From: Pelagadaptatus aseana
GTDB lineage: Bacteria; Pseudomonadota; Gammaproteobacteria; Pseudomonadales; Cellvibrionaceae
Assembly (NCBI GenBank): GCA_040365065.1
Contig: BAABNI010000001.1
Location: 426,397-490,396 of the forward strand
Length of the DNA stretch: 64,000 nucleotides
Direction of reading: 5' to 3'
Of this stretch, positions 36,202 through 46,700 are shown one piece after another. Below the pieces are notes generated by a model, which saw only the letters and a program-made list of their open reading frames with translations, made no database searches and was not told the DNA's origin. Position 1 is the stretch's first letter, and every line of letters begins with the position of its first letter. The position numbers and the translations under genes are program-made.

Positions 36202-36735
36202 ATGTCCGGGCAGATCAGGCCGACGATCCACTTTTTGGAAAATTGCTCAGAGTTCACCGGGCGGGCGGTATCCTGGCTGACATTGCTTATGGTGATTGTC
36301 ACTCTGGCCGTGGTGGTGTTGCGCTATGGTTTGTCCATCGGCTCGGTTGCCCTGCAGGAATCCATTACCTATATGCATGCCGCCGTCTTTCTGCTGGGCG
36401 CGGCCTATACCCTCAAGCGCGATGGCCACGTGCGAGTGGACATCTTCTACCGCAAGTTTTCCCCGACCCGACAGGCCTGGGTCAACGCCATTGGCGGCAT
36501 CGTATTTTTACTGCCTTTGTGCGCCTTTATGGTATTTATCAGTTGGGATTTTGCTGCCTCTTCCTGGCGCATCCGGGAGGCCTCGGGTAACGCTGATGGC
36601 ATTCCCGCCGTCTTCCTGTTGAAGTCCATGATCCCTCTGATGGCCATCACCCTGGCGCTTCAGGGGCTGGCGGAAACCCTCAAGAGCCTGCTGATTTTAA
36701 TCGATGGCTCTGAACAGGAGGCCAGCGATGATTGA
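36202..36735 (+). CDS. TRAP transporter small permease (DctQ)
   Basis: A 177-residue inner-membrane protein with four helices. It has the family pattern LQESITYMHAAVFLLGAAYTLKRDGHVRVD and RKFSPTRQAWVNAIGG. It pairs with the 12-helix DctM to make a sodium-driven tripartite uptake system. The ATG at 36202 has a G-rich stretch before it; an upstream TTG is less likely. The stop overlaps the dctM start by 8 nt. Confidence 0.92.
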   Translation: MSGQIRPTIHFLENCSEFTGRAVSWLTLLMVIVTLAVVVLRYGLSIGSVALQESITYMHAAVFLLGAAYTLKRDGHVRVDIFYRKFSPTRQAWVNAIGGIVFLLPLCAFMVFISWDFAASSWRIREASGNADGIPAVFLLKSMIPLMAITLALQGLAETLKSLLILIDGSEQEASDD

Positions 36736-38095
36736 GGCGCTGCCATTCCTGATGTTTTTGCTGGTCTGCCTGTGCCTGATGCTGGGCTATCCGGTCGCCT
36801 TTACTCTGGCCGGTACCGCCTTGCTTTGTGCTGGTCTCGGCATTATCAGCGGTCATTTTGATCCCGCTCTGCTACTGGCCTTCCCCGACCGGGTATTTGG
36901 CACCATCAACAATTACACGCTGGTGGCTGTGCCGCTGTTTGTGCTGATGGGGGTTATGCTGGAGCGGTCGCATCTGGCGGAACAGCTGCTCGACAATATG
37001 GCCAAGGCCTGCGGTCGCATGCCCGCGGGTATGGGGATTTCCGTGGTCATAGTCGGTATGTTGCTGGCAGCCTGCACCGGTATTGTCGGCGCTACTGTGG
37101 TCACCATGGGGCTGATGTCACTGCCGACCATGCTCAAGCGCGGCTACAGCCCTGAGCTGGCGACCGGTACCATTTGCGCAACCGGTACTCTGGGGCAGAT
37201 CATTCCACCCTCTATTGCGCTGGTATTGCTGGGTGACATCCTCTCCAATGCCTACCAGCAGGCGCAACTGCAGATGGGTATTTTCAACCCGCAACCGGTA
37301 TCAGTCGGCGACCTGTTTATGGGAGCCCTGATCCCCGGATTGATGCTGGTTGGGCTCTATATTGGCTACCTGCTGGTTACCGCCTTGCGCAACCCACAGG
37401 CCGCTCCGCCAACACCCGCCGAAGACGATGACCTGTCCACCATCGAATTGATCGCCAGTCTGGCCCCCCCGATTTTGTTGATCATTCTGGTGCTGGGCTC
37501 GATTATTTCCGGTGCCGCCACGCCCACAGAGGCCGCCGGTGTCGGCGCCATTGGTGCCACATTGCTGGCGCTGTCGAAAAAACAATTGAGCTGGCAGAAA
37601 ATGGGCGAGGTGGTACGCGCCACCACTGAGACCACCGCCATGGTGTTTACCATCCTGATCGGTGCCTCACTGTTCTCGCTGGTATTCAGGGGTTTTGGTG
37701 GTGAAGAGATGATCACCGAGTTCTTTGCTCAGCTGCCCGGCGGGGTGTTTACCGCCACCCTGCTGGTTATGATCGTAATCTTCCTGCTGGGCTTTATTCT
37801 GGACTTTATTGAAATTACTTTTGTGGTGGTGCCCATTGTGGGACCGGTTCTGCTGGCCATGGGACTCGACCCCGTCTGGCTGGGCATTATGATCGCCCTG
37901 AACCTGCAGACCTCGTTCCTGACACCCCCCTTTGGCTTTGCCCTGTTTTATCTGCGTGGCGTGGCGCCGGAATCGGTGCCCACCGCGGCCATTTACCGTG
38001 GCGTGGTGCCCTTTATCGGCCTGCAGGTGCTGATGATGATCATGCTCGCCATCTGGCCTGCCATGGCCACCTGGCTGCCCGGCCTGAGCCATTAA
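36728..38095 (+). CDS. TRAP transporter large permease (DctM)
   Basis: A 455-residue membrane protein with about 12 helices, the transport subunit of a TRAP system. Typical segments are TLVAVPLFVLMGVMLERS, ATVVTMGLMSLPTMLKRGY, ATGTICATGTLGQIIPPSIA, and the second-repeat LQTSFLTPPFGFALFYLRGV. It starts at the ATG at 36728 inside the end of dctQ. Only one likely partner binding protein is in the window (at 38929, opposite strand), which resembles the alpha-keto-acid type. Confidence 0.94.
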   Translation: MIEALPFLMFLLVCLCLMLGYPVAFTLAGTALLCAGLGIISGHFDPALLLAFPDRVFGTINNYTLVAVPLFVLMGVMLERSHLAEQLLDNMAKACGRMPAGMGISVVIVGMLLAACTGIVGATVVTMGLMSLPTMLKRGYSPELATGTICATGTLGQIIPPSIALVLLGDILSNAYQQAQLQMGIFNPQPVSVGDLFMGALIPGLMLVGLYIGYLLVTALRNPQAAPPTPAEDDDLSTIELIASLAPPILLIILVLGSIISGAATPTEAAGVGAIGATLLALSKKQLSWQKMGEVVRATTETTAMVFTILIGASLFSLVFRGFGGEEMITEFFAQLPGGVFTATLLVMIVIFLLGFILDFIEITFVVVPIVGPVLLAMGLDPVWLGIMIALNLQTSFLTPPFGFALFYLRGVAPESVPTAAIYRGVVPFIGLQVLMMIMLAIWPAMATWLPGLSH

Positions 38096-38157
38096 CAGCC
38101 TGAGCCAGAAACCAAGAACACCCAAATAATAATGCAACTATCTCAAGAGAAACGAAC

Positions 38158-38562
38158 GTGATTGATTCAATTGATGAAATGGACAATGACCCAACCCCGG
38201 AGGGCGAGCTGACACTGCAGGAAGTCGCCCTGCCCAGTAACACCAACGCCAATGGCGACATTTACGGCGGCTGGCTGATGTCAAAAATGGATCTGGCCGG
38301 CTCCCTCAAGGCTACAGAACTGGCTCAGGGACGGGTTACCACCGTCGCCGCTGGCAGCATGGCGTTTTTGCGCCCGGTACCCGTGGGTTCGATGGTGAGC
38401 TGTTACACCAGTGTCACCGAGGTAGGCCGCTCCTCGATTCGCGTACTGGTGGATGTCTGGCTGACCAACCCGATCAATGGCGAACGCTATAAAGCCACCG
38501 AAGGGGCGTTTGTGTATGTGGCGATTGATGACAATGGGCGCACGCGGCAGATTACGCTTTAA
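38158..38562 (+). CDS. Acyl-CoA thioesterase, YciA-like hot-dog protein
   Basis: A 134-residue hot-dog thioesterase. The N-terminus is acidic. The active-site helix contains NTNANGDIYGGWLMSKMDLA (Asn/Asp of the YciA group), and TTVAAGSMAFLRPVPVGSMV follows. It hydrolyses short- to long-chain acyl-CoAs in related bacteria. It starts at a GTG at 38158 with AAGAGAAA upstream, 62 nt after dctM; co-transcription is possible. A 304-bp repeat element follows. Confidence 0.9.
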   Translation: MIDSIDEMDNDPTPEGELTLQEVALPSNTNANGDIYGGWLMSKMDLAGSLKATELAQGRVTTVAAGSMAFLRPVPVGSMVSCYTSVTEVGRSSIRVLVDVWLTNPINGERYKATEGAFVYVAIDDNGRTRQITL

Positions 38563-38608
38563 GTGGTGCGGCAGGTTTTGAGCTTATTTCTTTATTTGAG
38601 TAACCTTC

Positions 38609-38912
38609 TAGCTAGGTTTCGCCCTTGCTGGGCGACTTCATTTCTTTTGCTTGTGCAAAAGAAACCGAAGCAAAGAAAAGCACACCCCGGTCGTTGGCCT
38701 TCGGCTTCCCTCACTGCGAGCTGATCTCACGGGTCGGTATATACGCGCATCCCTGCGCGACACATCTAAATCGCACATCCTGTGCGATTTACCCTAATCT
38801 CATCTCTCCGTTCGGCAACTCACAAGGGACCTTGGTGTGCCAAACTAAAATAAGGCACACAAAATTCTCATTGCGAAGTCAGAGGTCAATGGGAGTAGGC
38901 GAAACCTAGCTA
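38609..38912. mobile_element. MITE-like element with 15-bp terminal inverted repeats
   Basis: A gene-free 304-bp block bounded by perfect inverted repeats TAGCTAGGTTTCGCC (38609-38623) and its complement (38898-38912). It holds at least four more perfect hairpins: TTTCTTTTGC/GCAAAAGAAA (38641-38664), CGCGCA/TGCGCG (38744-38759), AAATCGCACA/TGTGCGATTT (38768-38790) and GTGTGCC/GGCACAC (38835-38860). No transposase or credible open frame is inside. This suggests a non-autonomous element or a structured RNA-encoding repeat. It accounts for the gene-free stretch 38563-38928. Confidence 0.65.
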
Positions 38913-38928
38913 AATAAAAACTCCAAAA

Positions 38929-40065
38929 TCATTCCTGAAGATCGTAATACGCCTTCTCAGAAATCAAATGATAATTGCGGGCACCTTCGCGAAACGCCTC
39001 GTAGTGCTCGTAGACCCGCTTAAAGTCGGCGTCCTTTTCCGATTCCTCGGCATAGACCTGATGGGCAATGGTTTCCAGCTCTTTCCAGACCGGTTTGGGG
39101 AAGGATTTCACCTGCACATTGTGCTTTTCAATCAGTTCCTGCAGGGCAGAGTTATTGCGCGCGGTGTATTCATCGAGCATATCCTGATTGGCCATGCGCG
39201 CGGCGGTATCCACCATGGCACGAATATCATCCGGCAGGGCTTCGTAAGCTTTTTTGTTGATGATCAGCTCCAGCGTCGCACCCGGTTCGTGCCAACCCGG
39301 CACATAGTAGTACTTGGCCACCTGATAAAAGCCAAAGGCCAGATCGTTGTAGGGACCCACCCACTCGGTGGCATCGATCACGCCGGTTTGCAGCGAGGTG
39401 TAGAGCTCGCCGCCGGGAATATTGATGGAGGAACCGCCGGCGCGATTGAACACTTGCCCGGCCAAACCCGGGATGCGCATCTTCAGGCCTTTGAGGTCAT
39501 CAATGGTATTGATCTCTTTGTTGAACCAGCCCGCCATCTGAACGCCGGTATTGCCACCGGCAAAGGGTACAATATTGAACGGCGCGTAAAGCTCTCGCCA
39601 CAACTCAAGGCCGCCACCATAGTGGAGCCAGCCATTCATCTCCTGAGCGTTCATACCAAAGGGTACGGAGGTAAAAAACACCGAGGCTGGTATCTTGCCT
39701 TTCCAGTAGTAGGCTGCGCCATGACCGGCTTCGGCACTGCCGGAGGACACCGCATCAAACACACCCAGTGCCGGCACCAGTTCACCGGCACCATAGACTT
39801 TTACCTGAAAGCGACCATCGGTCATCTCATCCATCAACTTGGCAAAATTCACCGCCGCCGAGCCCAGTCCCGGGAAATTCTTGGGCCAGGTGGTCACCAG
39901 CTTCCACTCCCAGGTTTGCTGCGAGCCGGCCTGAGTGTCCTGCTCGGTTGCCGTCTGGGTTTGGCCGGCCTTGGCCAACACCAACTGCCAGAACAGAATG
40001 ACACAGAGAGCCAGCAGCCCGAGGATAATGACAGGCTGCCAGTTTTTTTGAGTTTGTGAGGTCAT
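38929..40065 (-). CDS. TRAP transporter substrate-binding protein (DctP), alpha-keto-acid type
   Basis: A 378-residue periplasmic binding protein held by an N-terminal signal/anchor (IILGLLALCVILFWQLVLAK). It has the TRAP features WKLVTTWPKNFPGLGSAAVN, the Arg-containing LKGLKMRIPGLAGQVF and DATEWVGPYNDLAFGF. These two segments match the TakP-like group, whose structure-known member binds pyruvate and other 2-oxo acids with a cation; ligand identity here is inferred. It probably works with the DctQM pair at 36202-38095, but lies on the other strand beyond a repeat element. Confidence 0.9.
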   Translation of the reverse strand: MTSQTQKNWQPVIILGLLALCVILFWQLVLAKAGQTQTATEQDTQAGSQQTWEWKLVTTWPKNFPGLGSAAVNFAKLMDEMTDGRFQVKVYGAGELVPALGVFDAVSSGSAEAGHGAAYYWKGKIPASVFFTSVPFGMNAQEMNGWLHYGGGLELWRELYAPFNIVPFAGGNTGVQMAGWFNKEINTIDDLKGLKMRIPGLAGQVFNRAGGSSINIPGGELYTSLQTGVIDATEWVGPYNDLAFGFYQVAKYYYVPGWHEPGATLELIINKKAYEALPDDIRAMVDTAARMANQDMLDEYTARNNSALQELIEKHNVQVKSFPKPVWKELETIAHQVYAEESEKDADFKRVYEHYEAFREGARNYHLISEKAYYDLQE

Positions 40066-40097
40066 GGTTTTACTTTTTTATTATTAAATGGTGTCGA

Positions 40098-42290
40098 TTA
40101 CAGGGCTTCAAGCTTGGCAAACTTCAGCACCAGCCATTTGCTGCCGGCTTCGGTGAAATTTACCTGAACCCGTGCGCTACTGCCATCGCCTTCAAAGTGG
40201 GTAATTTTACCGTCGCCAAACATCGGGTGCTTGACCTTTTGCCCGAGATAAAAGCCGGTATTTTCACCCTCGTCACTCAGGGCTTGGGGCCGCTTGCGTT
40301 CAAAACTGACCGGGCGGGTTACGGTGTTTTTGATGCGCACCTCGTTGAGCAGTTCGGCCGGTATCTCACGCACAAAACGCGATACCGGATTATAGCTGTC
40401 ACTGCCGTGCAGTCTGCGACTCTCGGCGTGAGTGATCACCAGCTTTTGCATGGCGCGGGTAATGCCCACGTAGCAAAGGCGTCGCTCCTCCTCCATGCGG
40501 CCCGGCTCCTCCGACGACATGCGATGGGGAAACAGGTTTTCCTCGGCACCGGCAAGAAACACCAGGGGAAACTCCAGACCCTTGGCCGAGTGCAGGGTCA
40601 TCATCTGCACCGCGTCTTCGAACTCATCGGCCTGAGCTTCACCGGCATCCAGCGCAGCGGTATCGAGAAATTCCATCAATGCCTGATGGTTGCTGTCAGT
40701 TTCGTCGCTGTCAGATTCACTGTTGTCTGGCTCAAAAGCGCCACAGGCGTTCACCAGCTCATCGAGGTTCTCTATCCTTGCCAGTCCCTTTTCACCTTTT
40801 TCCTGTTTGTGAAAATCGTACAGGCCACTGTTGTGAATCACCTCGTGCACCAGCTGTTCCAGCGGCATGCCGAAGGTGCGTTGACGCAGGCTGTCGATCA
40901 GCTCCATAAAACCGGCAATGGCGGTGCAGGCTCTGGCGGGCAGTGCCTTGTTGGCCAGAATCCCACCCGCCGCGCGCCACAGGGAGCAACCCTGTTCACG
41001 GGCAAACAGACGCACGCTGTCGACGGTTTTATTGCCTATGCCGCGGGTCGGGGTATTGATAACCCGCTCAAACGCGGCATCGTCTTCGTTGTTTACCAGC
41101 AGGCGCAGATAGGCCAGAGCATTGCGGATTTCCAGCCGTTCATAGAAGCGCTGACCACCGTAGATACGGTAGGGAATAGATTCGCGCAGCAGGGCTTCTT
41201 CCAGCACCCGCGACTGGGCATTGGAGCGATAGAGTATGGCGCACTCACTGCGGTTGCTGCCGGCGTTCACCCAGGATTGAATGCGATCAGCGATATAGCG
41301 CGCTTCATCCTGCTCGTTGAACGCGGCGTAGAGGTCAATGGCCTCGCCTTTGTCACCGTCAGTCCAGAGGTTTTTGCCCAGCCGCTCGCTGTTGTTATCA
41401 ATCACGGCGTTGGCGGCCTGCAGAATGGTTTTGGTGGAGCGGTAATTCTGTTCCAGACGAACCGTCTGCACCTCACTGAAGTCGGTCTCGACTTTCTGGA
41501 TATTTTCAATCTTGGCGCCGCGCCAGCCATAGATGGACTGATCGTCATCACCCACGGCGGTAACCTTGCACTGATTGCCTGCCAGCACCCGCAACCAGGC
41601 GTACTGGATGGTGTTGGTGTCCTGAAATTCGTCCACCAGAATAAACGGGAAGCGCTGCTGATAATGAGCCAGCAGCTGGGGGTTGTTAAGCCAGAGCTCG
41701 TGGGAGCGCAGCAGCAACTCGCCAAAATCCACCATGCCGCCACGTTCACAGGCGGCTTCGTACTCGCGATAGACCTTGACCATGGTGGTGATGTAGGGGT
41801 CGCCGGTTTCCTGAATATAGTCCGGCCGTAAACCCTCATCTTTCTGGGCGTTGATAAACCATTGGGATTGTTTCGCCGGCCACTGTTTTTCATCCAGCTG
41901 CAGCGCCTGGGATACCCGCTTGATCAGACGCAACTGATCATCACTGTCGAGAATTTGAAAGTTTTGCGGCAAGCCCGCTTCCTGCCAGTGCTGCTTCAGC
42001 AACCGGTGGGCAATACCGTGAAAAGTGCCCACCCACATGGCTCTGGGGTTGGTGCCCAACAGTTCTTCGATCCGGCCACGCATTTCCCGCGCCGCCTTAT
42101 TGGTAAAGGTAACGGCCAGAATGGAATAGGGGGATACCTGCTCAACCTGAATCAGCCAGGCGATGCGGTGCACCAACACCCGGGTTTTGCCACTGCCAGC
42201 GCCGGCGAGAATCAATTGATTGGTTGCGGCAGCGGTTACCGCCTCGCGCTGAGCATCGTTTAAGTCATTGAGAATAAAGGAAACGTCCAT
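40098..42290 (-). CDS. uvrD: DNA helicase II (UvrD)
   Basis: A 730-residue superfamily 1A helicase. Motifs: Q-motif LNDAQREAV, Walker A LILAGAGSGKTRVLVHRIAW, motif Ia TFTNKAAREM, motif II FILVDEFQDTN, motif III GDDDQSIYGWRGA, motif V TLHSAKGLEFP, motif VI RLCYVGITRAM. The C-terminus has the Tudor-like VKHPMFGDGKITHFEGDG and ends close to KLEAL. It unwinds DNA in mismatch and nucleotide excision repair. I saw no clear LexA box before it. Confidence 0.97.
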   Translation of the reverse strand: MDVSFILNDLNDAQREAVTAAATNQLILAGAGSGKTRVLVHRIAWLIQVEQVSPYSILAVTFTNKAAREMRGRIEELLGTNPRAMWVGTFHGIAHRLLKQHWQEAGLPQNFQILDSDDQLRLIKRVSQALQLDEKQWPAKQSQWFINAQKDEGLRPDYIQETGDPYITTMVKVYREYEAACERGGMVDFGELLLRSHELWLNNPQLLAHYQQRFPFILVDEFQDTNTIQYAWLRVLAGNQCKVTAVGDDDQSIYGWRGAKIENIQKVETDFSEVQTVRLEQNYRSTKTILQAANAVIDNNSERLGKNLWTDGDKGEAIDLYAAFNEQDEARYIADRIQSWVNAGSNRSECAILYRSNAQSRVLEEALLRESIPYRIYGGQRFYERLEIRNALAYLRLLVNNEDDAAFERVINTPTRGIGNKTVDSVRLFAREQGCSLWRAAGGILANKALPARACTAIAGFMELIDSLRQRTFGMPLEQLVHEVIHNSGLYDFHKQEKGEKGLARIENLDELVNACGAFEPDNSESDSDETDSNHQALMEFLDTAALDAGEAQADEFEDAVQMMTLHSAKGLEFPLVFLAGAEENLFPHRMSSEEPGRMEEERRLCYVGITRAMQKLVITHAESRRLHGSDSYNPVSRFVREIPAELLNEVRIKNTVTRPVSFERKRPQALSDEGENTGFYLGQKVKHPMFGDGKITHFEGDGSSARVQVNFTEAGSKWLVLKFAKLEAL

Positions 42291-42354
42291 CGCGACAGTT
42301 TATCAGACAATGGACGCCAACAGTCGATCGATGCACCCCGATTGAGAAAGAAGT

Positions 42355-42597
42355 TCAGTCCCGCAACTCCAGCTTTGGAGCAAAATCGACGTTGCCCTGA
42401 TGATCCACTCCCACAATTGCCTGATCGTATTTCAATACCGCATAGGGCAATACCTGAGACACCATTCTGACAAAGTAGAGGGCGTAGCCCATCTGGGTAA
42501 GCGCATAGATGGTGCTGATCTGCGCACCACTGAGCTTTGAATAGTGCTCATCAAAGCTTCTGGGGCGGCGAATACTGAATTTTTCTTGCATGCCCAT
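42355..42597 (-). CDS. Conserved-looking small protein of unknown function
   Basis: An 80-residue protein beginning MGMQEKFSIRRPRSFDEHYS with a good GAGGTG ribosome-binding site. The middle is moderately hydrophobic (ALTQMGYALYFVRMVSQVLP), but not clearly a membrane helix. The C-terminus is acidic. It lies 64 nt upstream of uvrD in the same direction. I do not recognise a family; coding is supported by the ribosome-binding site, placement and amino-acid composition. Confidence 0.65.
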   Translation of the reverse strand: MGMQEKFSIRRPRSFDEHYSKLSGAQISTIYALTQMGYALYFVRMVSQVLPYAVLKYDQAIVGVDHQGNVDFAPKLELRD

Positions 42598-42713
42598 GAC
42601 ATCACCTCAAACAAATTCTATGAATCAATGAGGTTATTGTGCGATGTGGGCGGCTGTTCGTATGTGGTGGATTGTGGCTGCAAAGTGTACAGCCCGTAAC
42701 ACAGGTTGAACCA

Positions 42714-43616
42714 TCAGGCCCCAGGCAACAGGCACGGGGATGTAGCCGGTACTATCACCTCTACAGCCAGTGGCTCCAGCTGTATCGACAACCGACGGTC
42801 CACCAGAGGCTCACCATCGAGATTGATGGGGATATCCGACTTGGTTTCCGCCTCCATGCTTTTCAGCCTGATGCGTTTAACAAACTCGCCAGAGGTTTTC
42901 AGGTCCGTCAGTTCCATCACTACGGTATTGATATTGGCGACATCGAAGCTCTCAATCAGCAGCAAATCCATATAGCCATCATTCAGGTAGGCGTGAGGGC
43001 AAAGCACCTGCCCGCCACCGGCCTGACGGCCATTGCCCAATGCGGCCACAACCACATTGCTGTCGTAGGTTTTGCCATCGACGGTGATAGTGCCGGAGTA
43101 GGGGACAAAATTCAGGGCCTGTACCATGCCGGACAACACATAGGCGCCGCCACCGAGAAAGTTTTTCAAATCCACCGGCGTTTCCGCAGTCACCTTGGCG
43201 CCAAAACCGGCCGTCACCATATTCAGGCAGTGGTTGTTATTGACCCGGATGACATCGACCGCTACCGCCGACTCTTGCAGCGCCAACTGCAAAGCCGCTT
43301 TGGGTTCGAGCGGTACATTATTGCCATTGGCAAAATCGTTGGCCGTGCCGAGCGGCAATATACCCATGGGTATGCGCTGCTCGGCAGGGATTTTCATCAG
43401 CGCTTCGGTCATTTCATTAAGACTGCCATCACCACCACCGACGATGATTCGATCAGCACCGGCGCGGCAGGCTTCGTCCAGGATCCAGGCCAGATCTCCT
43501 CCTTCCCAGGTAACGCGTACGTGCAGATCCATGCCCTGCTCGCGCAATTCATAAATGGCGGCACGGATGTCTTCACGACCGGCTTTCTTTCCGTTCAGGG
43601 CAATAAACGCTTTCAT
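42714..43616 (-). CDS. YegS-like lipid kinase (diacylglycerol kinase fold)
   Basis: A 300-residue lipid kinase. The catalytic domain has DRIIVGGGDGSLNEMTEAL and MGILPLGTANDFANG, and the C-terminal part has ALGNGRQAGGGQVLCPHAYL, all typical of YegS and related phosphatidylglycerol/diacylglycerol kinases. It uses ATP and a membrane lipid; which lipid cannot be read. It is a single gene, divergent from the big hybrid kinase. Confidence 0.92.
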   Translation of the reverse strand: MKAFIALNGKKAGREDIRAAIYELREQGMDLHVRVTWEGGDLAWILDEACRAGADRIIVGGGDGSLNEMTEALMKIPAEQRIPMGILPLGTANDFANGNNVPLEPKAALQLALQESAVAVDVIRVNNNHCLNMVTAGFGAKVTAETPVDLKNFLGGGAYVLSGMVQALNFVPYSGTITVDGKTYDSNVVVAALGNGRQAGGGQVLCPHAYLNDGYMDLLLIESFDVANINTVVMELTDLKTSGEFVKRIRLKSMEAETKSDIPINLDGEPLVDRRLSIQLEPLAVEVIVPATSPCLLPGA

Positions 43617-43771
43617 AAATTTCGGGCTCGGGTAATGGCTGTCAACAGCCGTTGATGTAAGCAGCTTTCCCGTCTTTGGGTCAAGTCCGATAACTCAACT
43701 GTTACCCCGTGGCAGGCCAAGCTATTATGAGCCATCCTGTCATTTAAAATCGGACTTTTCTGGAAGCATCC

Positions 43772-46700
43772 ATGCTCAACTCAGCTACCCCCGCAACATA
43801 TCATTCGCTCACCATCAGCAATGTGCTGGCGACACTGTCGACACTGATGGGGGCGTTGGTGCTTGTGGGCTGGTACACAGAGAACGTTAATCTGATTCAG
43901 GTAAACCCGAGCTTTGTACCCATGCAGTACAACACCGCGCTGGGATTTCTATTATCCGGTTTGGGGCTACTGACACTCAATCAAATGGCCACCGGCATCA
44001 CCAAACTGTTAGGCAGTCTGGTTGCCATCCTAGGTTGGCTGACCTTGTGCCAATACCTGTTTGGCTGGAACCTTGGGCTGGATCAGCTGTTTATGCAGCA
44101 CTACATAGACATCAACACCTCTCACCCCGGCCGCATGGCGCCCAATACGGCTCTCTGTTTCGGTTTGGTTGGTGTTGCCCTGGTCTATGCGTCAAGACCA
44201 ACCAGCGATCGTCAGGACGCCATAACCGCAACACTGGGGTCGGTCATTGCCGCACTGGGACTGGTAGCGTTCAGCGGTTATCTATCCGGTGTGCAAACCA
44301 CTTACGGCTGGGGGGCATTGACAAAAATGGCGGTCCATACCTCGGCCGGCTTTATTCTGCTGGGCGCGGGACTGTTCAATCATGGCGTACACAGTTACTA
44401 CAACAAGCACAGTGAGCAGACCTTTGCCGCCTGGTTAAGCTGGCCAGTCGGTATTTTCGGATTGACCCTGACCGCAACACTCTGGCAAGCCATGCACGCT
44501 TATGAGCAAAGTCTGCAGGAATTGTCCGGCGTGCACAGCGGCTACGCCGATGAGAGCATGTTGTTGTTCGGGCTGATTTCCACCATCGCTGCGATTCTCA
44601 CCATCAACCAGCAGCGATTTGCCAAAGACCAGGGTATCCGACGCCATCTTAAAGTGGATCCATCCATGGTGTTGTTGCTCGGCGTCATTCTGTCAGCCTC
44701 CATTTTTCAGCTGCTGCAAAGTAACTTTGAAGCCCGGGTGCGACAGAATTTTTATTCGGAAGTGGAGCACCGGGGCAACTCGATCACTCAAATGGCCACC
44801 CTGTATCTGGAAAATCTGTATCGGGCCCAAGCCCTGTTTTACGCTTCAGAAGAAGTGACCCAGGAAGAGTTTCGCAAGTTGTCGAGCGCCGACACCAACC
44901 GCTATGCCGGGATTCGATCCGTTCAGTGGATGCCTGTCGTGCCAGCCTCTGAAAAGGCCGGCTTTGAGCAGCGTCAAGCCGAGCTTCTGGGCACCGGCTT
45001 TAACATTTATGGCATGACTAAGACCGGTGAAACAGCAGCGATTGAGGCCAAAGACTATTTCCCCGTGACTTTTATCGAGCCCTTCCAGACCAATAAAAAC
45101 TGGTTGGGCTACAGCCCGGCCAATTCGGGCCAGCTGTTTTCCCCCGTGTCGATTGAACAGGCTCTTATTGAGCGCTCCATCACCCTTTCATCGGTGATCA
45201 CGCTGGAGGAGGATGGCCGGACGACCAAATTGGTCGAGGCGATGATGCCCATTTTCAGGGAACAGACCTCTGGGCCAGACCATTTGTTGGGGTTTGTCGG
45301 CATCACCATTGAACCGGGAGTGATGATCAGCAACATCCTGGCGGATTACCTGAAGCCGGCCGGCCTGAATATGGAGTTCATCGATGCCACGGACGCGGAT
45401 GCGCCCGAGCAGGTCCATTGGCACACATCCAGAATTTACAACGAAGCCAACAATGCCATGCCACTGAGCCAGAATTACAGCATCCGCATTGGCAACCGCA
45501 CCTTAACCATGATCGCCACCGCGGCCAATGAACAAACCTATCCCAGGTGGTCGGCCTCCAATATTGCGCCGTCTTTAACGATTCTGGTGATCGCCATAAC
45601 TCTGGCGATGATGATGAAAATGTCGCGCCGACGGGAGGCCGAGCGCAACAAATTCCAAGCAGCCATTGCCGAGCGCGAACGTCAGCTCGGCGCACTGGTT
45701 GATACCATCCCGGGTGCTGCCTATAGCTGCCAACTGGATGAACACTGGACCATGCAATACCTCAGTCCTAACGCTGAACTGGTTACCGGATACTCCAGTG
45801 AAGGTTTTATTAACAATCGCGAGCGGTCCTGGAATGACATCATCCATCCGGATGACCGCGATTACGTCAGTAACGCCGCCCATAACGCCGTCGAGAATCA
45901 TCAGGATTACACCCTCGAGTACCGTATTATCAAAGCCAATGGCACCATCGCCTGGGTGTTTGAAAAAGGGCAGGCAATCTATGACCAACAAGGCAGCCCG
46001 TTGGAGCTGCACGGTACGGTACTCGACATCAATGATCGCAAATTGATGGAGGGTAAGTTTCAGGGGTTACTGGAAGCGGCCCCGGACAGTGTCATTATCA
46101 TCAACAATCAGGGCGACATTGCCTTTGTTAACCGCGAAGCCGAGAAGACCTTTGGTTATGGCAAGGAGGAGTTGCTGGGCGAAAAAATTGAAATGTTACT
46201 GCCCGATGCCATTCGCGCGCACCACCCAAAAATGCGTCAGGAGTATTTCGAAGCCCCCAGAGTCCGTGCCATGGGCAGTGGTCGGGAACTGCTGGCCAAG
46301 ACCAAAAGCAACCGAGAAATACCGGTTGAGATCAGCCTGAGCCCATTGCATACCGATGAGGGGTTGCTGGTGTTTGCGGCCATTCGCGATATCACCCTGC
46401 GCCGTAAAATGGAAATAGACCTGATCAACGCCAAAGAGCGCGCCGTTGAGGCCACTCAGGCCAAGGGGGAGTTTCTGGCCAATATGAGCCATGAAATCCG
46501 TACCCCCATGAACGCCATCATCGGTATGGCCGAACTGGCACTGGATACAGACCTCAACCCATCCCAGTACAACTACATCAACAAAGTCCATCGCTCGGCC
46601 GAATCACTGCTTGGCATCATCAACGACATTCTCGACTTTTCCAAAATCGAAGCCGGCAAACTCAATGTCGAGGCCATTGATTTTCGCCTGGAAGACGTGC

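Noticed and set aside
40056..41831. A 591-codon open frame on the plus strand
   Set aside because: It is fully antisense to uvrD, whose motifs are all intact. It has no ribosome-binding site or recognisable domain.
42291..42354. A possible LexA box before uvrD
   Set aside because: Half-sites such as CTGTC occur, but no CTGT-N8-ACAG palindrome is present.
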